A stretch of 64,000 bases of DNA from Bradyrhizobium sp. AS23.2 (GTDB taxonomy: Bacteria; Pseudomonadota; Alphaproteobacteria; Rhizobiales; Xanthobacteraceae): contig NZ_LGHM01000061.1 of NCBI RefSeq assembly GCF_001908185.1, forward strand, positions 1 through 64,000, written 5' to 3'. Position 1 is the first letter of the stretch. The number at the start of each line of letters is the position of its first letter. The position numbers and the translations under genes were made by a program. The notes beneath the pieces are model-generated. The model worked only from the letters and a program-made list of their open reading frames with translations, was not told the DNA's origin and did not search any database. Below, piece after piece: positions 8,854 through 17,056 of the stretch.

Positions 8854-8884
8854 ATCCGGGGACGCGTATAACGCGCCCCCGGAT
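8854..8884 (+). terminator. Strong intercistronic hairpin between adaptor and pump genes
   Basis: ATCCGGGGACGCG (8854-8866) pairs with CGCGCCCCCGGAT (8872-8884) at 12 of 13 positions around a 5-base loop. No T-run follows, so it is more likely an mRNA-stabilising or partially attenuating element inside the operon than a full terminator. Confidence 0.5.
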
Positions 8885-8991
8885 CTCGAAGTCAGACAAC
8901 TCTCAAGACATCACTTCCGGATTCCGAGTTCGCAGGCTTGGCCCACGTCCCGGGATAACGGGGAAGTTGTCTCTCGCGCAGGGGCAAAACC

Positions 8992-11900
8992 ATGAATCTC
9001 TCAAAGTTCTTCATCGATCGTCCGATTTTTGCCGGCGTTCTTTCGGTCCTTATCTTCCTTGCGGGCCTGATCTCGCTGTTCGCGATGCCTATCTCTGAAT
9101 ATCCCGATGTCGTGCCGCCCTCTGTCGTGGTGCGCGCGACCTATCCCGGCGCCAATCCCAAGGTGATCGCGGAAACGGTCGCGACGCCGATCGAGGAGCA
9201 GATCAACGGCGTCGAGAACATGCTGTACATGTCGAGCCAGGCGACCACCGACGGCGCAATGACGCTGACGGTGACGTTCCGGCTCGGCACCGACCCCGAC
9301 AAGGCGACGCAGCTCGTGCAGAACCGCGTGCAGCAGGCCGAACCGCGCCTGCCGGCCGTGGTGCGCCAGCTCGGCATCATCACCAAGAAGTCCTCGCCCG
9401 ACCTGACCATGGTCGTGCATCTGCTGTCGCCGAACGGCCGCTACGACATGACGTACTTGCGCAACTATGCGGTGCTCAACGTCAAGGACCGGCTGGCGCG
9501 GATCGACGGCGTCGGCGACGTCCAGCTCTACGGTGCAGGCGACTATTCGATGCGGGTCTGGGTCGATCCGCAGAAGGCCGCCGAGCACGGGCTGACCGCC
9601 AGCGACATCGTCAAGGCGATCCAGGCGCAGAACGTCGAAGCCGCCGCCGGCGTCGTCGGCTCCTCCCCGAACGTCAAGGGCATCGACCTGCAGCTCTCGG
9701 TCAACGCGGAAGGCCGCCTCGCGAACGAGGAGCAGTTTGGCGACATCGTGGTCAAGACCGGCGTTCGCGGCGAAGTGGTGCGCTTACGCGACGTCGCGCG
9801 CATCGAGCTCGGCGCCTCCGCATATGGCCTGCGCTCGCTGCTCGACAACAAGCAGGCGGTGGCGATCCCGATCTTCCAGGCGCCCGGCTCCAACGCGCTC
9901 GAGATATCCGACCACGTCCGCGCCACCATGGCCGAGATCAAGAAGAACATGCCGGAAGGCGTGTCCTACCAGATCGTCTACGATCCCACCCAGTTCGTGC
10001 GCTCGTCAATCGAAGCTGTCATCCACACGCTGCTGGAGGCGATTGCGCTGGTGGTGCTGGTCGTGATCCTGTTCCTCCAGACCTGGCGCGCATCGATCAT
10101 TCCGCTCTTGGCAGTGCCGGTGTCGATCGTCGGCACATTCGCGGTGATGCACGTGTTCGGCTTCTCCATCAACGCGCTCAGCCTGTTCGGCCTGGTGCTG
10201 GCGATCGGCATCGTCGTCGACGACGCCATTGTCGTGGTCGAGAACGTCGAGCGCAACATCGAGGCCGGACTGTCGCCGCGCGACGCGACCTACCAGGCGA
10301 TGCGCGAGGTCTCGGGCCCGATCATCGCGATCGCGATGGTGCTGATCGCGGTGTTCGTGCCCCTCGCCTTCATCTCCGGCCTCACCGGGCAGTTCTACAA
10401 GCAGTTCGCGCTGACGATCGCGATCTCGACCGTGATCTCGGCTGTCAACTCGCTGACGCTGTCGCCGGCCCTGTCGGCGCTGCTGCTCAAGGGCCATAAC
10501 GAGCCGAAGGACCGGCTGACGATCATCCTCGAAAAGGCGCTCGGCTGGTTCTTCCGCGGCTTCAACAAGGCTTTTACGCGCTCCTCGGAGAACTACAGCG
10601 GCACTGTCACCAAGGTGATATCAGGCAAGGCGGCGGTGATGGGGCTCTACGTGGTCCTGGTTGGCCTGACCGCCCTGTTGTTCCAGCAGGTGCCCAGCGG
10701 CTTCGTGCCCGGTCAGGACAAGCAGTATCTGGTGGGCTTCGCCCGCCTTCCCGATGGCGCAACGCTCGACCGCACCGAAGAGGTGATCCGCAAGATGAGC
10801 GACATCGCCCTGACCCAGCCCGGTGTCGAAAGCTCCGTGGCCTTCCCGGGCCTGTCGATCTCCGGCTTCACCAACTCCTCCAATGCCGGCATCGTGTTCT
10901 CGACGCTGAAGCCGTTCGACGAACGCAAGGATCCCTCGCTCAGCGGCCCCGCGCTCGCGGCCGAGTTGAACAAGAAATATGCCGGCATCCAGGAAGCCTT
11001 CATCGCCATGTTCCCGCCGCCGCCGGTCAACGGCCTCGGCACCATCGGCGGCTTCAAGCTGCAGATCGAGGACCGTGCCGGTCTCGGCTATGAGGCGCTG
11101 AACGAGGCGACGAATGCGTTCATGGCGGCGATGCAGAAGGCGCCGGAGATCGCCGGCGCGTTCTCGAGCTTCCAGGTCAACGTTCCACAGCTCTTCGCCG
11201 ATATCGACCGCACCAAGGCGCTGCAGCTCGGGGTGCCCGTGACGGAGGTGTTCAACACGCTGCAAATTTACCTGGGCTCCTACTACGTCAACGACTTCAA
11301 CAAGTTTGGCCGCACCTACTCTGTCTACGTCCAGGCCGACGCGCCGTTCCGCGCGCGTGCCGACGACATCAGGCAGTTGAAGGTGCGCTCGTCGTCCGGC
11401 GACATGGTGCCACTGTCGGCGCTGCTGAAGATCCGCCAGAGCGCGGGACCTGAGCGAGCGATCCGCTACAACGGCTTCCTGTCGTCCGACATCAACGCGG
11501 CCGCGGCGCCCGGCTTCTCCTCCGGTCAGGCGCAGGAAGCGGCGACGCGGATCGCGGCAGAGGTACTCCCGCCCGGCTTTGCCTTCGAATGGACGGATCT
11601 GACCTATCAGGAGTTCATCGCCGGCAATTCTGGCCTCTGGGTGTTCCCGCTGGCGATCCTGCTGGTATTCCTGGTGCTGGCGGCGCTCTACGAGAGCCTG
11701 ACCTTGCCGCTCTCGATCATCATGATCGTGCCGATGGGCCTGCTGGCGGCGATGTTCGGCGTCTGGATCTCGAAGGGCGACAACAACGTCTTCACCCAGA
11801 TCGGATTGATCGTGCTGGTCGGCCTTTCGGCCAAGAACGCGATCCTGATCGTCGAATTCGCGCGCGAGCTCGAATTCGCCGGGCGCACGCCGATCCGGGC

Positions 11901-12180
11901 TGCGATCGAGGCCAGCCGGCTGCGGCTTCGCCCGATCCTGATGACGTCGATGGCGTTCATCATGGGCGTGCTGCCGCTGGTGCTCTCGACCGGCGCCGGC
12001 TCGGAGATGCGGCGGGCCATGGGCGTCGCCGTGTTCTCCGGCATGATCGGCGTCACCGTGTTCGGCCTGTTCCTGACGCCGGTGTTCTATGTGCTGCTCC
12101 GGACCGTCACCGGCATGAAGCCGCTGACGCATCACGGCAGCGACACCAGCGCGGCGCCGGCCCAGGGCTTAGGGCACTAG
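8992..12180 (+). CDS. RND multidrug efflux pump, HAE1 (AcrB/MexB) family
   Basis: The 1062-residue inner-membrane proton antiporter is full length for AcrB-type pumps. It begins MNLSKFFIDRPIFAGVLS, has the TM4 proton-relay pair in GIVVDDAIVVVENVER, the TM10 lysine in GLSAKNAILIVEFARE, and two large periplasmic loops. It would export hydrophobic and amphiphilic compounds with the adaptor encoded just upstream and an outer-membrane channel from elsewhere. The start has GGGGC upstream (CAGGGGCAAAACCATG). The local TetR regulator at 6801 is the likely controller. The pump's substrates cannot be told from the sequence. Confidence 0.95.
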   Translation: MNLSKFFIDRPIFAGVLSVLIFLAGLISLFAMPISEYPDVVPPSVVVRATYPGANPKVIAETVATPIEEQINGVENMLYMSSQATTDGAMTLTVTFRLGTDPDKATQLVQNRVQQAEPRLPAVVRQLGIITKKSSPDLTMVVHLLSPNGRYDMTYLRNYAVLNVKDRLARIDGVGDVQLYGAGDYSMRVWVDPQKAAEHGLTASDIVKAIQAQNVEAAAGVVGSSPNVKGIDLQLSVNAEGRLANEEQFGDIVVKTGVRGEVVRLRDVARIELGASAYGLRSLLDNKQAVAIPIFQAPGSNALEISDHVRATMAEIKKNMPEGVSYQIVYDPTQFVRSSIEAVIHTLLEAIALVVLVVILFLQTWRASIIPLLAVPVSIVGTFAVMHVFGFSINALSLFGLVLAIGIVVDDAIVVVENVERNIEAGLSPRDATYQAMREVSGPIIAIAMVLIAVFVPLAFISGLTGQFYKQFALTIAISTVISAVNSLTLSPALSALLLKGHNEPKDRLTIILEKALGWFFRGFNKAFTRSSENYSGTVTKVISGKAAVMGLYVVLVGLTALLFQQVPSGFVPGQDKQYLVGFARLPDGATLDRTEEVIRKMSDIALTQPGVESSVAFPGLSISGFTNSSNAGIVFSTLKPFDERKDPSLSGPALAAELNKKYAGIQEAFIAMFPPPPVNGLGTIGGFKLQIEDRAGLGYEALNEATNAFMAAMQKAPEIAGAFSSFQVNVPQLFADIDRTKALQLGVPVTEVFNTLQIYLGSYYVNDFNKFGRTYSVYVQADAPFRARADDIRQLKVRSSSGDMVPLSALLKIRQSAGPERAIRYNGFLSSDINAAAAPGFSSGQAQEAATRIAAEVLPPGFAFEWTDLTYQEFIAGNSGLWVFPLAILLVFLVLAALYESLTLPLSIIMIVPMGLLAAMFGVWISKGDNNVFTQIGLIVLVGLSAKNAILIVEFARELEFAGRTPIRAAIEASRLRLRPILMTSMAFIMGVLPLVLSTGAGSEMRRAMGVAVFSGMIGVTVFGLFLTPVFYVLLRTVTGMKPLTHHGSDTSAAPAQGLGH

Positions 12181-12210
12181 ATCAGGAGATACCTGACACC
12201 AACAGCAAAA

Positions 12211-12239
12211 CGAGCACGGTCTTGCGAAAGACCGTCTCG
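12211..12239. terminator. Bidirectional hairpin between convergent genes
   Basis: CGAGCACGGTCTT (12211-12223) pairs with AAGACCGTCTCG (12228-12239), with one bulged base and a GCGA loop. On the minus strand the stem is followed by a short T-rich stretch (GTTTTGCTGTT). It sits between the pump gene and a convergent small gene and could serve both. Confidence 0.55.
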
Positions 12240-12265
12240 TTGACGCGACACTCTCCCCGGGACGG

Positions 12266-12514
12266 TCACGCCTCGTCCCAGCCGACCTTCTCCGCGCTTT
12301 CCGACCAGACGGCGGCGCGATAGATCTCGCGCCCGCCATCGTCCCGGACGCGGATCCATGCGTCGCGATCGCGCAAATCGTCACGCCAGACGAAAAGATG
12401 TCTCGCCATCTCGTCGGCGACGACGAAGGTCGCCTTGGCCTGCTCGAAGACCATGCCACCCGGGTCGATCTTCACGACATTGCCAACCAGGAGGTCGAAG
12501 AAGAAACGGCGCAT
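12266..12514 (-). CDS. Small conserved protein, DUF6894-like
   Basis: The 82-residue soluble protein begins MRRFFFDLLVGNVVKIDPGG and has the pattern of aromatic residues, an early Asp-Gly pair and an acidic C-terminal half seen in the small rhizobial DUF6894 family. A good GGAG lies upstream of the ATG at 12514. The function of this family is unknown. The gene is convergent with the RND pump and separated from it by a hairpin. Confidence 0.6.
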   Translation of the reverse strand: MRRFFFDLLVGNVVKIDPGGMVFEQAKATFVVADEMARHLFVWRDDLRDRDAWIRVRDDGGREIYRAAVWSESAEKVGWDEA

Positions 12515-12691
12515 TCAGGACTCCGACTGCCAGCGCCGCTCGAAACACAACGTCATGATCTACTCCGCACAAGACTTGCAAGAATGAGACTGCGGCAAAA
12601 CCAATGCGTCATGGCCATGCCTCTGCGATCGAGGACAATGTCAAATTCCTCCTGTTTGAAATCGACGTTCGCTGAAATTAGCCGCGTGCGG

Positions 12692-13663
12692 TCACAGCGC
12701 CTCGCCGCTCCTGACGCCGCTTGGCGTCGCGCCATAGGCCCGCCGGAAACAGCGGTTGAAATAAGAGATATCGCCGAAGCCGGCGTCGTAAGCGATCGAG
12801 CTCACCGGCCGTCCGGCGAAGTCAGGCTCGCGTAGCATGCGATGGGCGCGCTTGAGACGCTGGTCGGTCAGGAATGACGAAAAGGTCTTGCCATCGGCTT
12901 CGAACAGACGCTGGAGATAGCGTATGGTCATGCCGAACTCCTGCGCTACGGTGGCGACCGAGAGGTCCTGCCAGCAATTGTTGACGATGAAGGATTTCAC
13001 CTTGCGCAGCCGCGCGAACCTGACGCCTCGGCGTCCGGCCAGTTCGTGAACCTCATCCGTCGCGCCGAGAACGCGCGCCATCAAATCGTGCACATGTGCA
13101 ACGCCAACCTGGCGCAATGCGGGCACCGCGAACGCTCGCTCACGCACCAAAGACATCGCGTAGTCGACGAGAAGGCGAAGCCCGGCGGTGTGCTCCGGTA
13201 TGATGCGCATCACCGCATCGTCGATATCCACGATCATGGGCGCGAGCACCCGCCGCGGGACGCGCAGCGATAGACAGTTTCCGAGCGAGAACCGCTCGTA
13301 GGTCGTCACGTCCTCGGCACTCGTCAAGACCGCGTCGCCAGGACGAAGCCGCAAATCACGTCCTCGCGCGGATATCCCGACGACGCCGGATCGATTTACC
13401 ATCAGGCCAAGGCTGTCGTCTCCGTCGACAACCAGTTGCTTGGTGCGGATCACCCGCGCTCCGATCAGCCCGCCGATCACCAGCTTAGCGCCAGGCAAGC
13501 CATGGGATGTAAGGCTCGCCGCGAACGGCTTTACTTCCGTTGCTTCGATTTCCGCCTTCAGCACGCCGCGGCAGTAGAATTCGCGCAACAGCGGTATACG
13601 TTCGTCTTCGGGAATGCCGTTCGTTGAAACATTGAGAATGGAAAATTCTTCCTTGCCGCTCAC
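12692..13663 (-). CDS. AraC family transcriptional regulator
   Basis: The protein has 323 residues if translation begins at the GTG at 13663, which is preceded by GGAGAG; the longer ATG frame from 13801 adds an atypical N-terminus and lacks a good ribosome-binding site. The N-terminal half resembles the AraC-binding-like domain of FeaR-type activators. The C-terminal about 100 residues form the double helix-turn-helix, ending with the signature SYFNRCFRRAYGATPSGVR. It probably responds to a small organic compound. No target is evident, since its neighbours are small proteins of unknown function and the gene stands alone. Confidence 0.85.
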   Translation of the reverse strand: MSGKEEFSILNVSTNGIPEDERIPLLREFYCRGVLKAEIEATEVKPFAASLTSHGLPGAKLVIGGLIGARVIRTKQLVVDGDDSLGLMVNRSGVVGISARGRDLRLRPGDAVLTSAEDVTTYERFSLGNCLSLRVPRRVLAPMIVDIDDAVMRIIPEHTAGLRLLVDYAMSLVRERAFAVPALRQVGVAHVHDLMARVLGATDEVHELAGRRGVRFARLRKVKSFIVNNCWQDLSVATVAQEFGMTIRYLQRLFEADGKTFSSFLTDQRLKRAHRMLREPDFAGRPVSSIAYDAGFGDISYFNRCFRRAYGATPSGVRSGEAL

Positions 13664-13990
13664 TACAATCTCTCCAACCGACGAGCAGGCTCGGCCACGC
13701 GCTGTTGTCTCCTCGCACCCGCGTCCGGTGCCGGACGCGGATTGTTCCGTGGCGCACACTGCCCTTCTCATCTCAAGTGGCGCGATATACGAAACCCTCA
13801 AAGGACACGCGTCCTGCGTTCGGGGGACCTGAGAGCCATGCTCATCACAATGGATTGAGATCGCATCGTCTCACGGCTCGCGCAGTGAAATGAATCACAC
13901 GGCGCCGCCGCTGCTCGTTCGCTGTGCAAACGGTGCAGGGAATCCGGCGGCGATCTTCACGAGGTCTGCCTGCCTGCCGGCGCCGGCAAT
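13664..13990. other. Intergenic region upstream of the AraC-type gene
   Basis: This region carries the GTG-start ribosome-binding site of the regulator and its presumed promoter. No separate gene is supported. Frames on the plus strand lack ribosome-binding sites and resemble nothing known. Confidence 0.35.
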
Positions 13991-14503
13991 CTACTTCCGG
14001 TTCTCCTCGCAGGACTTCAACGCGGCGAGCGCCTCGCCCGCGCGCGGGATCTGCATCTCGATGCTGTCGTCGTCATCGTCCTCGAAGTCGAGCGTGAGGC
14101 GCTTGGCCTTCGAGAGCCGGTCCATGATCGACTGGTCGTACTCGAAGATGCCGCGCACCGTGGTCTTGTCCATGACCTCCCACTTTGCCTTCTTCATGAT
14201 GTGGGCGTCATCGGTGCCGACGTCGGCCCGGAGGATCTCGCCGACCTTGTCCCATTCCCAGCCGTCGTAGATCATCACGATCACGATCGCCTTGTCGGAA
14301 TGGGTGATCACGATAATGTAGTCGCGGTTCTCGTCTTCCTTGTCCTTGTAGCCGCGGCTCGCATTGCAATGCGTGTCCTGCGTTCGCTTCTCGATGGTCC
14401 AGTCGCCGACCTTGGATTGTTGGGCAAGGGATTGTTGAGCAAGCCCAGGCCCGGCGCCGAGTGCGCCTGCGAGCAGCCCGGCGACGAGAGGAAACCGTTT
14501 CAT
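13991..14503 (-). CDS. Exported protein of unknown function
   Basis: The 170-residue protein starts at 14503, with GGAGG before it, and has a signal peptide (MKRFPLVAGLLAGALGAGPG, then LAQQ). The mature part begins VGDWTIEKR and includes one early Cys and one late Cys (SCEENRK) that could form a disulfide, plus a run of five aspartates at about 145. The overall scheme (signal, GDW, paired cysteines) recalls invasion-associated-locus-B-like periplasmic proteins, but I cannot confirm membership. It is probably periplasmic. Confidence 0.6.
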   Translation of the reverse strand: MKRFPLVAGLLAGALGAGPGLAQQSLAQQSKVGDWTIEKRTQDTHCNASRGYKDKEDENRDYIIVITHSDKAIVIVMIYDGWEWDKVGEILRADVGTDDAHIMKKAKWEVMDKTTVRGIFEYDQSIMDRLSKAKRLTLDFEDDDDDSIEMQIPRAGEALAALKSCEENRK

Positions 14504-14604
14504 GTCAGCCTCCGGCGTGTTCCCCGGGGCTGAGATGACCACCTCCGCCGGAGGCCGGCAAGGGCTTCAGGCCGCGGCAAGGCCAGTGGCAGAGGGCCTG
14601 TCTG

Positions 14605-15051
14605 CTACCCCCGCCGCGGCACGATCGCGATCGGGGTGAAGGTGTAAACCTCCTCGCCGTTCTGGTTGAACATCGTCCATTTCACCAGCGCGATACCCTG
14701 CGGCTTTGACTTTGACGGCGTCAGGCTCATGACCTCGCCGACCAGATGCAGACGGTCGTTGGGCCGCACCGGAAGCGTCCAGCGCAGCCCGTCAACGCCC
14801 GCGCCGATCAGCGGATGCGGCCCGAAGGGGCGGATCTGGACCGCGAGGTTCATGGCGATCGCGGCGGTGTGCCATCCCGACGCGGCGAGCCCTTTGAACA
14901 GGGTTTCCTTGGCGGCCTCGTGGTCGAGGTGCATCGGCTGCGGATCGAACTCGCTGGCGAAGCGCTTGATGTCGGCCTCAGTGACTTGGATCTCGGGGGA
15001 TTTGAACCGCATTCCGATGGTGAGATCGTCGAACCACTCGACCTGCGCCAT
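14605..15051 (-). CDS. MaoC-type acyl dehydratase
   Basis: The 148-residue single hot-dog domain carries the MaoC/R-hydratase pattern: ITEAD-like QVTEADIKRFASEFDPQPMH followed by LDHEAAKETLFKGLAASGWH. The catalytic Asp and His are in DPQPMH. Members hydrate 2-enoyl-CoA or related thioesters; this one could serve fatty-acid or polyhydroxyalkanoate metabolism. GAGG seven bases before the ATG at 15051 favours this start over one five codons upstream. The acyl-CoA ligase and acyl-CoA dehydrogenase elsewhere in the window are functionally compatible but not linked. Confidence 0.85.
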   Translation of the reverse strand: MAQVEWFDDLTIGMRFKSPEIQVTEADIKRFASEFDPQPMHLDHEAAKETLFKGLAASGWHTAAIAMNLAVQIRPFGPHPLIGAGVDGLRWTLPVRPNDRLHLVGEVMSLTPSKSKPQGIALVKWTMFNQNGEEVYTFTPIAIVPRRG

Positions 15052-15244
15052 GATGTTGCCTCGCAATGTGATGCCGCCTCCGAAGACGCGCGGCTAAGGG
15101 ATTGAGTAAAAACGGGATGTAGCTGCTTCGCAGCGCAAAAACCAGCCCAGGGTTCCCGGCGAAACCCCTTTCCTGGTGCGACGAAATATGCCTGAAACGG
15201 ATAGCCGGTTATGTGGTTGTCAAAATCATACAGGGACGGCCACC

Positions 15245-15328
15245 ATGCAATTCCTTGTCGACCTGATCCGGGATTATTCCTGCTGCCGGCACCTCGTCGC
15301 CCTTTCGCCGCAGGAGGACGAGCTATGA
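15245..15328 (+). CDS. Very small ORF (27 residues), coupled to the next
   Basis: ATG at 15245 is preceded by AGGGA and encodes 27 residues (MQFLVDLIRDYSCC..., ending PQEDEL). Its TGA overlaps the ATG of the following small ORF in an ATGA arrangement, and its own 3-prime end supplies that ORF's AGGAGG. This layout suggests either a leader peptide or a genuine micro-operon. No function is known. Two adjacent cysteines could bind metal. Confidence 0.4.
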   Translation: MQFLVDLIRDYSCCRHLVALSPQEDEL

Positions 15329-15417
15329 TCGAGCTGATCTCGGGCGTGCTCGCCCTTTGCAGCATCGGCGTCTTCGCGGCACACGCGCTGGATGCCTATC
15401 GCACCACGCATTTCTGA
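15325..15417 (+). CDS. Very small membrane protein (30 residues)
   Basis: This 30-residue ORF begins MIELISGVLALCSIGVFAAH and is essentially one transmembrane helix with a short charged tail (DAYRTTHF). AGGAGG seven bases before its ATG is one of the best ribosome-binding sites in the window. It overlaps the preceding 27-residue ORF by ATGA, so the two are probably translationally coupled. Single-helix miniproteins often bind and modulate larger membrane complexes, but there is no direct evidence for that here. Confidence 0.55.
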   Translation: MIELISGVLALCSIGVFAAHALDAYRTTHF

Positions 15418-15436
15418 TCGCCGCGTCTTCCCGGGG

Positions 15437-15859
15437 CTAGAACGGCCGCCGGTAGAAGTGCTCCGTATGCGTTGCCGGCGGAAACCGGTTGGCAAGCGCC
15501 AGCGCCGCTGTCTCGCTCGTCTCGAGGGCGATCTTCTGCGCCAGCATCACATCGCCCGGCACGAGGAAGCCCGACGGAACAAAACACCATCCCATCATCG
15601 CACGCCCATCGTCGTCGATTTCGTGGACATTGGCGGCCGTGCCGTAGTGAATGCGATACGTCCTACCGGTGTCGCATCCGATGACGTCGAAATACCGGTG
15701 CTGCTCGAACTGCGCGCGCTGCGCCGGCGACAGCCATTCGGCCAGAAGCCGGCGGCCGCGTGCATCCGGCGTATTCTCGCCGAAGAAGCGCCGATAGAGT
15801 TCACGCAACGCATGCAGGCGCGCTCGCGCCGGCGCGCGGAGCCAAACTGCGCCGATCAT
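15437..15859 (-). CDS. Conserved rhizobial protein of unknown function
   Basis: The 140-residue protein has a basic N-terminal third and a conserved-looking core (YRIHYGTAANVHEIDDDGR, then MGWCFVPSGFLVPGDVMLAQ) of the kind seen in small hypothetical proteins of Bradyrhizobium. No catalytic motif was recognised. It runs in the same direction as, and 12 bases after, the 73-residue gene at 15872, so the two are probably cotranscribed. The N-terminal start is not certain. Confidence 0.55.
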   Translation of the reverse strand: MIGAVWLRAPARARLHALRELYRRFFGENTPDARGRRLLAEWLSPAQRAQFEQHRYFDVIGCDTGRTYRIHYGTAANVHEIDDDGRAMMGWCFVPSGFLVPGDVMLAQKIALETSETAALALANRFPPATHTEHFYRRPF

Positions 15860-15871
15860 GAGCAGCTCAGA

Positions 15872-16093
15872 TCAGCCGCCGACCAAGCGGGGATAGAACA
15901 GCGTTTCATGCGCGGTCGGATCGAACGATCGGATCTGGGTCACTTCGCCCGGCCCGGTTCGCAGCGCGGCGGTAAAACCGGCTCCGGTCAGCTCACGAAA
16001 GCGCCGTTCGGCCCGTGCCAGCGCTTCGGCATTGTCGGGATCAAACTCGTGGCGCGTGTCGCCGGTTCGGTCCATCACGATCTGGGTTGCCAT
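15872..16093 (-). CDS. Small conserved protein of unknown function
   Basis: The 73-residue protein is soluble and begins MATQIVMDRTGDTRHEFD and ends ETLFYPRLVGG. The start at 16093 has GAGGAG upstream and is preferred to one five codons earlier. It appears to form a two-gene unit with the 140-residue gene just downstream. I recall similar pairs in Bradyrhizobium annotated as hypothetical, and no function can be given. Confidence 0.6.
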   Translation of the reverse strand: MATQIVMDRTGDTRHEFDPDNAEALARAERRFRELTGAGFTAALRTGPGEVTQIRSFDPTAHETLFYPRLVGG

Positions 16094-16200
16094 ATTGAGT
16101 CTCCTCATGCCCAGCCCTGCCCCCGATCAAAGCAAACCTCGTGCCGTAGGTTCCCCAACGCAGAAACTTTCTCCTATGCGGCCGAGGCCTTCGTGCGGCC

Positions 16201-17019
16201 TCAACGCGAAGCGGCCGCCCCTCCTCCCTCGTCGATCTGCCGTCCCATCAGTGCGATTGCCTTCTGATAGACGCCGGCAGCATTCCAAGCCTCGATCGCG
16301 GCGAAATTCGGTTCGCCCGGCTGGTAACCGGCTCCTGCGCGCCAGCCATGTGCCCTGAGGAAGTTGGCCGTCGAGCTCAGCGCGTTGGCGGCAACATCGA
16401 GGTTACCGGTGCCGTAGGCCAGAATATTCTTGGGCATGAACTGGGTCTGGCCGACCTCGCCATGCATGGAGCCGCGGGTGGCACCCGACAGCGTGCCGCG
16501 GTCGATCAGCTTCAGCGCGGCATAGAGCTGATCGGTGAAGAATTCGGGACGGCGGCAGTCATATGCAAGGGTGGCGATCGACGAGAGCATGTTCTGGTTG
16601 CCGCGCTGGCTTCCGAAGCCGGTCTCCATGCCCCAGATTGCGATCAATGGTCCGGGCGGGACGCCGTAACGCTGCTGGATCGAGGCGAACAAGGCGCCCT
16701 GCGACTGCTTGAGCTGCCGGCCCCTGGCGACAATGGTGGTGGCGCCGCGCTTGGCGAGGAACTGATCGAGCGATAGCGAGAAGCTGCGCTGGCCGCGGTC
16801 GGCTGCGATCGTGGCGCTCGCATAGTGGGCCTGCATCAGCGCAGAGATTGCGGTCTGGCCGATGCCCTTGCCCTGTGCCTCGGCGCTGAACTCACGTTTC
16901 CAGGCTTCAAAACCCGCCGGCGAGCTGCCGCATTGCGCTGCGTTGGCGGTCGGCGCGACACAACCGAGCAGCGCCACTGCGCCAAAAACCGCCCCCACAA
17001 CACGCCTGCCCCTGATCAT
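16201..17019 (-). CDS. Lytic murein transglycosylase (MltB-like, SLT_2)
   Basis: The 272-residue exported enzyme cleaves the MurNAc-GlcNAc bond of peptidoglycan to leave 1,6-anhydro ends. After a signal peptide (ending ATANAAQC) comes an SLT_2 domain with AIWGMETGFGSQRGN, where the catalytic Glu lies in MET, followed by GQTQFMPKNILAYG. The first Cys after ANAAQ and the upstream LLGCVAP leave lipoprotein processing possible. The ATG at 17019 has GGGAGGAAG upstream. It would act in the periplasm on cell-wall turnover. It lies in the same direction as the monooxygenase gene but has its own ribosome-binding site. Confidence 0.88.
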   Translation of the reverse strand: MIRGRRVVGAVFGAVALLGCVAPTANAAQCGSSPAGFEAWKREFSAEAQGKGIGQTAISALMQAHYASATIAADRGQRSFSLSLDQFLAKRGATTIVARGRQLKQSQGALFASIQQRYGVPPGPLIAIWGMETGFGSQRGNQNMLSSIATLAYDCRRPEFFTDQLYAALKLIDRGTLSGATRGSMHGEVGQTQFMPKNILAYGTGNLDVAANALSSTANFLRAHGWRAGAGYQPGEPNFAAIEAWNAAGVYQKAIALMGRQIDEGGGAAASR

Positions 17020-17056
17020 GTCTTCCTCCCGTTCCGCGGCGATCCGATGCCCGAGC

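Noticed and set aside
10621-12135. 504-codon minus-strand frame opposite the RND pump
   Set aside because: It is an antisense shadow caused by high GC in the third codon position. It is extremely rich in Arg, Gln, His and Asp, and the pump on the other strand is unmistakable.
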